Assembly: GCA_024138015.1 (NCBI GenBank)
Contig: JAMXBB010000010.1
Location: 47,606,024 to 47,670,023 of the forward strand
DNA from: Lumnitzera littorea
Lineage: Eukaryota > Streptophyta > Magnoliopsida > Myrtales > Combretaceae
DNA length: 64,000 nucleotides
Direction: 5' to 3'
The notes beneath the pieces are model-generated. The model made no database searches. It saw only the letters and a program-made list of their open reading frames with translations, and was not told the DNA's origin. The position numbers were made by a program, and so were the translations under genes. Positions 58,108-64,000 of the stretch are shown here, in pieces (within the stretch, counting starts at the first letter, position 1; every line of letters starts with the position of its first letter).

Positions 58108-60193
58108 CCTAAGATTACATATACATATATATTAGTATCTAATTCTCTCAAAAATAAGTTAATAAGTATAAATATATACATTTATGTGCATATATTAGGC
58201 GTGAACTTTAAAGGAGAAATAAGAGTAATTTGTTAGTATTTAATAATTTATAGTAATATATATATTTATCTATTAATATTACAAATTGAAAAAATTAGAA
58301 GAATTAAGAAAATTGCCACATGAACCAATAGGAAGATACCACATCAACTTTCCTAATTTTCTAATGAAAACCACAAATTACAAAAATAATAATAATTAGT
58401 TAATTATAAAATTACAATTATAGCAAAAAGTAATATAATTATTATTTCAAGCTTAAAATGGTAAAATAAAAAAATTATTACAAAATGCACCCAAAAATAA
58501 AAATATTTAAAAATGCAAAATTTAGAAATTGATTAAGTTATAAAATCAGTAAAGAAAAGTTAAAATGATAAATAAAAACATTTAGGTCAAAATAAATAAA
58601 TTCGTAATATTTCAAGCCCATAATGAAAAATGCAAGTTCCAACATCTTAAACGGACCTTATTATGTGAAAATAAGTCCGAAAAAGATAAATATTGATTAT
58701 AAGTTCATAAAAATCGGAATTAAAATAAAAAAGTTACATACGATTGAAGAAAAAGCTTAAATCGAGAAATTATGTAAGATAAATAGAAAATTTAAGTAGA
58801 TTTTTAGATAAATACTTAAATATAATAATTATTTCACTTAGATACTTATTATCTTTCATATTTCTTAATTATCAAGTTATCTTGACAAGGATACTAATCT
58901 CTCTATTGACTACTACAATCCTTAAGCTTTAGTATAGGTATTCTTGATAATTCCATACTTGTTTATATTTATAAATAGTGAAATTTAAATATTATTGATA
59001 ATTTGATTGATGTACAAGGTTTGGGATTTGCATGTGGTTGTTGTTCGTTTGTAGTGTAAAAATACTTTAAATTATGATAATAAACTGCTTACTACATTAT
59101 AAATATCTATAGAAAATTTGATTGTTTGTGATATTGTTTGGTCATATAATAACCGGATCTAATTATAATTGATATTGCAAAATTAAATTGAATCATGCAT
59201 ATATATACATTACAATATAATTATTCTAATTGTTACATCATATGGAGGTAACTAGATGTCATGTGGGGATTGATATCTATATTATTGAAATTAAAGTGTT
59301 TTAGTATAGTGCACACATACAACACGACCTTACCTTAGCCTGTGAGATTACTAAGCGTTAGAAGTATCAATTGCCTAGCTAAGAGTCAAGTCTAGAGGTT
59401 TCTATTTAGGGATAAGTGTGGATTGTAGGGGCCCACTTACGAACATACTTAGAACTTAGTTTTAAAAAATGAAACTTAACAAACTATTTTATCTTAAATA
59501 CGAAACGAGAATTTTGTAATTATGAAAGTTTACGTATGATACCCGGATTTGACTAGTGCCGTGTATTCTTTAACCCTGACATCGGAGGGCATTAAATCTG
59601 AGTTGCATAAGTACCCAATCAACTGTATGTATTTGTGTGGCATTCTACTTAACTATTAATTCATATGTTTGTAACTAATTGTTGAATAATTTGCTTGTTT
59701 GTATGGTTGAGGGATAATTTACTAAGCTTTATAGCTTACATCCTTATAAGCTTTTGATGTTGGAGGACTTGTTTATAGTACTTGGTCGAGACACACCTGA
59801 GATTGGTGTGGGACTTTTTGGAATTGTATATGTAGAAGAAGAGAGTCAAGTGAAAATATAGTTAGACTCTCAGTTAAAATTTTATGATATTTTGCAGTAT
59901 AATATTTATTAGCTATGTAGAGTAACTCACTTTATTGTTGTAGCTTTATTACTAGTATTTTGAGACTTAAGATTTTGTATTACTATATGATGATATTACT
60001 TTATGAAATCTTACATTAGTATGTATATATTATGATATTATTTTTGCCTATATAACTCTTGGGTAACCGGTAATAGCAGTAGTAGTTTTATATATCATAT
60101 AAAAGGTTGTCGATTGGAAGGAAAACCAATCTACAATCTTTTGTGTGATATACGACGACCTGTTACGACTAGGTTAGCCCCTAGGTCATGATA
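56591..60193 (+). mobile_element. LTR 'E': 5' LTR of a Ty3-type element, nested in copia
   Basis: It starts TGTAAACCTTGTAAATTTTT and ends CCCTAGGTCATGATA; the left flank is TTGCA. Length 3.6 kb. It aligns with A from end to end: AAACCCTAATCGTGTATAA, the AACTCTAATTGGATACAGTT box, a leader-like pyrimidine tract at 57.33-57.64 kb, AT/GT microsatellites, CCAATAGGAAGATACCACAT (about 58,325; the reverse of C1 at 40.1 kb), the GC-richer block at 59,225-59,440, and TTACTAAGCTTTATAGCT at about 59,730. A primer site follows, so unlike the others it is a real 5' LTR. The Lys-rich antisense frame at 57,324-57,611 is only the reverse of the pyrimidine tract. Confidence 0.8.
57992..58019. repeat. (AT)n(GT)n microsatellite in LTR E
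   Basis: AT run followed by GTGTGTGTAT. A second AT run lies at 58,078-58,102. Same order and same LTR position as in LTR A. Confidence 0.9.
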
Positions 60194-60200
60194 GGAAAGG

Positions 60201-60212
60201 TTGTATTAGAGC
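60201..60212 (+). promoter_or_regulatory. Primer binding site after LTR E
   Basis: TTGTATTAGAGC, seven bases after the LTR end, matches TGGTATCAGAGC at 10 of 12 positions and continues ATGATC, a common Ty3 context. Confidence 0.75.
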
Positions 60213-60863
60213 ATGATCTTAAATAAGATAAATAAAAACATGACCTTATACATTAGAACGATCTACCTTGTGAAATTGAAAGGGGTAAAATTGGGATAAG
60301 TATTTAAGTTTTAAGACTTAATTAATGAACTTTATATCAATATAATAATGAAAGTAATTATGTGTCTTATTGGCTCAGATGTTAGGTCTCGAATTGTTGA
60401 CTAATCAGGTCCCGTTTCATCTCCGAGCTGGTGAGACATTATACTAGTATAGGCGATGACTTCAGATTTTGTGTGAGGATTTAGTTCTAATAGGTAAGCC
60501 GCATACTTTAAACGAGGTTTTCACTACTTAGGGAATGAGTCTTGATACCTACTAGTGAGACTAAAGAATTTATTGGACTTTCTATACACTAGGTATGATA
60601 TTGACAAATGAAGAGATGGTTTACTTATTGGAAGTAGAGGCAAATGCTGGCTACACACATGAGTTGGTATTCTTAATTCGCACTGGGCTACTACCAAAGC
60701 CTTCTACTTTCGTCTACTAGCAAGATATCAGTCATGGCATGGCCTTAGCTATTGATCACCATGCTAATTATGGTTGGATCATTGTCTAGGACAATCCTAG
60801 AGCTATAGCAGATTTTTGCATTAGTATTAAGCGTTAGTTTGATCACTATCAAGCCATATTTCG
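60213..60863 (+). other. Internal 5' region of the element headed by LTR E
   Basis: About 650 bp follow the primer site with no recognisable gag motif; every frame has stops. It may be the untranslated leader or decayed gag. The element appears to end, or be interrupted, at the hairpin at 60,864. Confidence 0.4.
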
Positions 60864-60934
60864 TTTTCCTTAATTTAACTTGTATTAAGCTTAGTCTACT
60901 TAATAAAAATTACTCGACATTAAATTAAGGAAAA
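60864..60934. repeat. Inverted repeat, 15-bp perfect stem
   Basis: TTTTCCTTAATTTAA (60,864-60,878) and TTAAATTAAGGAAAA (60,920-60,934) are exact reverse complements around a 41-nt loop. It could be a 71-bp miniature foldback or the border of another element; a TSD was not found. Confidence 0.8.
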
Positions 60935-61859
60935 ATTTTTCTTTAAAATGTTTTGAATTTTTTTTTTAAATTGGAGTCACTAACCAATTAAACTAGTAAA
61001 AAATGAAATTAGAGTTTTCGGGTGGGAATTTGGCCACAAATTCACTTATTTTCTGAAAAAAATAATCTTAGAAAATTAACTACAAAAACTGAGATCGGGA
61101 GCTAACCTATTAAGACTAAGTCTTCATGTAAAAATAAAAAAATATTAATGGGCATTATTTTTATAATTTTTTTTCTAAAAATACTAAGATATATATAAAT
61201 ATGTAAAATATAACTAAAATGAATTTTTTATTGTTTTTTTATAACGAATTTTTCAAGAACAAAGAAAAAAAAATTTATTTTTCATATGGTTGCTTTGAAG
61301 GTACCTATGTACTCATTAGTCGAGATCAAACCAACGTAGTTTCTTTTAGAAAAGATTTAACTGGTGGATTTCTTTTAATTTCAAAATTGAGCTAGATTTA
61401 CATTTATTTAACCATTTATTATTTTTTTTAAAAAATCTTAAAAGATCTAATTTCACGAATCTATTTAAAAAATAACTAACTAACTAAATTCTTTTTAAAA
61501 CTCTAGTTAAAATTTTTCATTATTTTCTTAAAAAAATCTCTACATGGAAAAAAATATCTTTCCTAAATTCTTCATGCAAGATATATTAAGATACGTATTT
61601 CCTCTAAAAATATGGATCTCAAAGAAAATATACACAATTTTTCAAAAAATGAAATTTAATTAAATTATAAAATAAATTGACAATTATCTAAAAAAATATA
61701 GTAAATGATATGAGAATTTTAAAAATATATAATAAAAAAAAACCTGCTCTAAAGAAAACCAAATTAGTAGAATAATTAATTAACTAATAAAAAACAAAAA
61801 TAAATAATTAAATAAAATAATAATAATATTTTATTACCTAAACGGGTTAAATCATGCAT
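60935..61859. other. AT-rich non-coding DNA, possible LTR remnant
   Basis: No coding frames. A GGAGTCACTAACCAATTAA word at 60,972 resembles the GGAGTCGCCACCAATT word present in some plant Ty3 LTRs. The rest is A/T-rich with repeated TTAAAAA and AATTTTTC words. Weak evidence only. Confidence 0.3.
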
Positions 61860-62620
61860 GATTGACACGTTTGTGTTGTAAACTGATCATGCGGGTGTGT
61901 TGAAATTTGAACTGTGTGTATGTGTTGAAATTTGGACTATGCTTAGTGTGTAGGTGTTTGATCGTGCTCAGTATATGTGTGCCTATGTTTGACGTAGACA
62001 TATGTATGTATTTATGTGTTTGTGAATGGAGATTACCAGGACGTAGCGTATATTTATGCTTGTGTGGCATGTGTATGTTAACCAGTATGTTGCTTTAGGC
62101 GTAGGTATGTGTTGTGCTTAACTATATATATGGTGACTTCCCGTGTGTGTATTAAGATGTGTTGACCAGTGTGAGATATAGTCAAGCAAATGAAGGAGTT
62201 GTGTGTTGTGTATGCCAAGTGAAGTTAGACAAGTATGTTATTGTATGTGCGGTGAGGGAGTGTGGTGTCAGGTGAATGTATTATAGTGCTGTGGGTGAAG
62301 TAATGTGTGTCAGCATGTAGGTGTTAATTGTATGTGGTGATTAGTGTATTGCTTGGTGAGCAATGTGTGTCGATGTGTGGATGTCAAGTGCTGTGGGTGA
62401 AGTAGTGTAACGGCGTATGGGTGTTAAGTGAGTGTGACAGGGGATGTGCAACTATGTGTTCAGTTAACTTTGTATAGTATGTGAGTGATTAGGTGAGTTA
62501 GGTGTGTGGTAAAGTGTGAGTGAGGGGCATGAGATAGTGAAGATTATGTGGTAGCGGATATTATGCTTGTGACTGGAGTACAAGTTGTGTTTGTGGAGAC
62601 TGGGTATTGGGTACTGTGAA
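61860..62620. repeat. G/T-skewed tract with degenerate repeats
   Basis: About 760 bp in which the plus strand is dominated by G and T (TGTGTGT, GTGTTGT, GTGGTG), with few C. A 102-bp period is visible: GCTGTGGGTGAAGTA at 62,288 and 62,390, with a half-period relative (AATGTGTGTC.A..TGT.G.TGT.AA) at about 62,310 and 62,361. Short open frames on either strand are the product of the skew and are not considered genes. Confidence 0.65.
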
Positions 62621-63033
62621 AAAAACTTTTTAAACTTCACCGTTGACTTACTATTTATAAACCACTTGATTGAATCTTTTGTATCTTCTTAGATATAGAT
62701 TTGATCTCAACAAATCTTAGATATAATTATGAATCCTAAATACAGAAGATACGATTTAGATTCTTTGAAGATTTGACCTAATTTCTTGAAACCTTATTTT
62801 GATTAGGGCTTTCTATTTTTCGGGCTTGACTAAAACCAATTTGATTTAACCCAATAACCTACTTAATAAACCTTGAGTCTATTTTAGCCTAATATAAATT
62901 AGATAAGAAATCCACTTTATATCGAATTGGATTAAAATGTTTTAATGAAGCTTGATCCTTCAACAACTTAAAATTTAAATTGAATGCACACCATTATACG
63001 ACTCGACTCTGTTTGACTTGACACTTTATTATT

Positions 63034-63070
<37 letters not shown>

Positions 63071-63185
63071 TTCTTTTCTTATTTAATTTTCGTTTTTTTT
63101 TATTATATATTTCTTTAACCTAGCTTAATAAAAATACTAAAATAAAAACAGCAAAAATGAGGTGTTTATAACAACCTCTCTTTGT
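62621..63185. other. AT-rich non-coding DNA with an (ATT)n microsatellite
   Basis: No gene. Contains (ATT)11 at 63,039-63,071. It links the G/T-skewed tract to the minisatellite and may be part of the same element. Confidence 0.5.
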
Positions 63186-63199
63186 AGTGAAGTTCGATA

Positions 63200-63838
63200 G
63201 AGTAAGGATTATTGACTTGAATGATCAGCTAAGCTATGCTTTATTTTGAAGAAGGATATTGACTTGAAAGGTCGATATAAAGAATAAACAGCCTATCTTG
63301 AAAGGATGAGGCAAAGGAATAGGAAGTCCGTCTTAAAAGGACAGCATAAAGGAATAAGAATTCTGTCTTGAAAGGATGGCATAAAGGAATAAAAAGTCCA
63401 TCTTGAAAGGATGGCGCAAAGAAATAAGAGGACCTATCTTAAAAGGATAGGGTTAAGAAATAAGAGGCTTGTTTTGAAAGGATAGGATGGCAAGAAGCCT
63501 ATCTTAGAAGGACAAGGCAAAGGGGACTTATCTTGAAAGGATAGGGCTAAAGATTTAGGATGCTTATCTTGAAAGGATACGGTTAAAGGATTAATAGGGC
63601 CTGCCTTGAAGGGATGGGGCAAAAAGGGTTAAGGGGGTCATCTTGAAAGGATGAGGTAAAACGGGAGCCTTTCTTAAAATGACAGGGCAAAAGATAGGGT
63701 GCCTATCTTGAAGGGATAAGGCAAAAAATAAGGTACCTATCTTGAAAGGATCGGGCAAAGGATTAAAGGTGTCTATCTTGGAAGGATAGGGCTAAAGGAT
63801 TAAGGTGTTTATCTTGGAAGGATAAAGTAAAACCACCG
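63200..63838 (+). repeat. Minisatellite of about 17 degenerate 30-38 bp units
   Basis: Each unit contains TATCTTGAAAGGATAGGG followed by CAAAGGAATAAG or CTAAAGGATTAAGG. Unit starts (TCTTGAAAGG or close variants) occur at about 63,296, 63,332, 63,368, 63,402, 63,437, 63,473, 63,503 and on to 63,811. Units vary in length and sequence, so homogenisation is weak. TATCTTGAAAGGATA is itself near-palindromic in its outer bases (TATC...GATA), giving each unit a small hairpin. Such arrays occur within LTRs or 3' regions of plant Ty3 elements. No spacers of CRISPR type. Antisense frames through it encode only Pro/Lys/Ser repeats. Confidence 0.85.
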
Positions 63839-64000
63839 GGGGTCAATTAACCCAAATATCTTTGAGATTTCAAAAAAAATTTTAATTCCCCTAAATATCT
63901 CTTTTAAGGACTTTTAGGATCATTTTACCTAGGAATGGAGAATTTCGTAAATAACAACTAATTGGCATACCTTATGTTGACTCCCGATATTCACTTATTT
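63839..64000. other. Non-coding sequence at the window edge
   Basis: After the minisatellite the sequence reads GGTCAATTAACCCAAATATC and becomes AT-rich. No feature is recognisable; whatever element holds the minisatellite probably continues beyond the window. Confidence 0.4.

Noticed and set aside
63200..63838. CRISPR-like array
   Set aside because: Units are contiguous and degenerate, with no constant repeat and unique spacers, and the genome is a plant.

Overview
The window is an AT-rich (about 30% GC by eye) piece of nuclear intergenic DNA from a seed plant. I see no intact protein-coding host gene, no tRNA or rRNA gene and no CRISPR array. The plant assignment rests on the element types: an L1-type LINE with a plant ORF1 zinc knuckle and ORF2, a copia gag with two CCHC knuckles, a Ty3/gypsy polymerase with the integrase order of chromoviruses, initiator-tRNA-Met primer sites, and unusually long LTRs. 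Nearly every coding trace is broken by stops and frameshifts.

The best reading is a stack of nested insertions. Most levels are fixed by TG...CA ends and 5-bp target site duplications (TSDs). The substrate is an old tandem duplication of about 1.76 kb, itself built from 136-146 bp subrepeats. It is seen at 5.1-6.26, 19.02-21.24, 28.14-28.40 and 46.57-48.70 kb, that is, once the insertions are taken out. Insertions from left to right are as follows. A Mutator-like MITE lies at 4.76-5.09 kb. Solo LTR G (6,258-19,018, TSD TTTTG) is split by LTR K (6,687-16,575, TSD TAACC), which is split by LTR D (11,580-16,233). LTR F (21,236-28,140) is split by LTR A (24,551-28,047). An L1 LINE (about 28,402-46,572) is split by a small non-autonomous LTR element (30,088-31,949, TSD CTAAG), solo LTR J (32,677-35,732, TSD ATATC), a foldback-like element, and LTRs C2 and C1 (C1 38,122-41,024, TSD ACATT). 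Solo LTR B (48,700-50,557, TSD TGCAA) follows. It is flanked by the LTR and polymerase of a minus-strand Ty3 element (50.56-54.39 kb). That element's RNase H is broken by a copia element (from 54,391), whose gag is in turn broken by LTR E (56,591-60,193), the only long LTR here still followed by a primer site. The last 3 kb hold a hairpin, a G/T-skewed tract and a minisatellite of about 17 units.

The most unusual content is the long-LTR family itself (G, K, D, F, A, J, C1, C2, B, H and E; 11 copies on both strands, about 2-5 kb each). The copies diverge heavily but keep one layout: U3 with a TATA box in some, a pyrimidine/purine-rich leader, an intron-like 5' splice site, a long AT-rich stretch with a GC-richer conserved block, then a conserved word of the type TCACTAAGCT..TAGCTTAC, a pyrimidine tract ending in AG|GT, and a U5-like tail ending near TGACA. 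Copies J and K suggest three exons. Only H sits next to polymerase coding sequence, which supports a Ty3/chromovirus origin. The splicing idea is inference.
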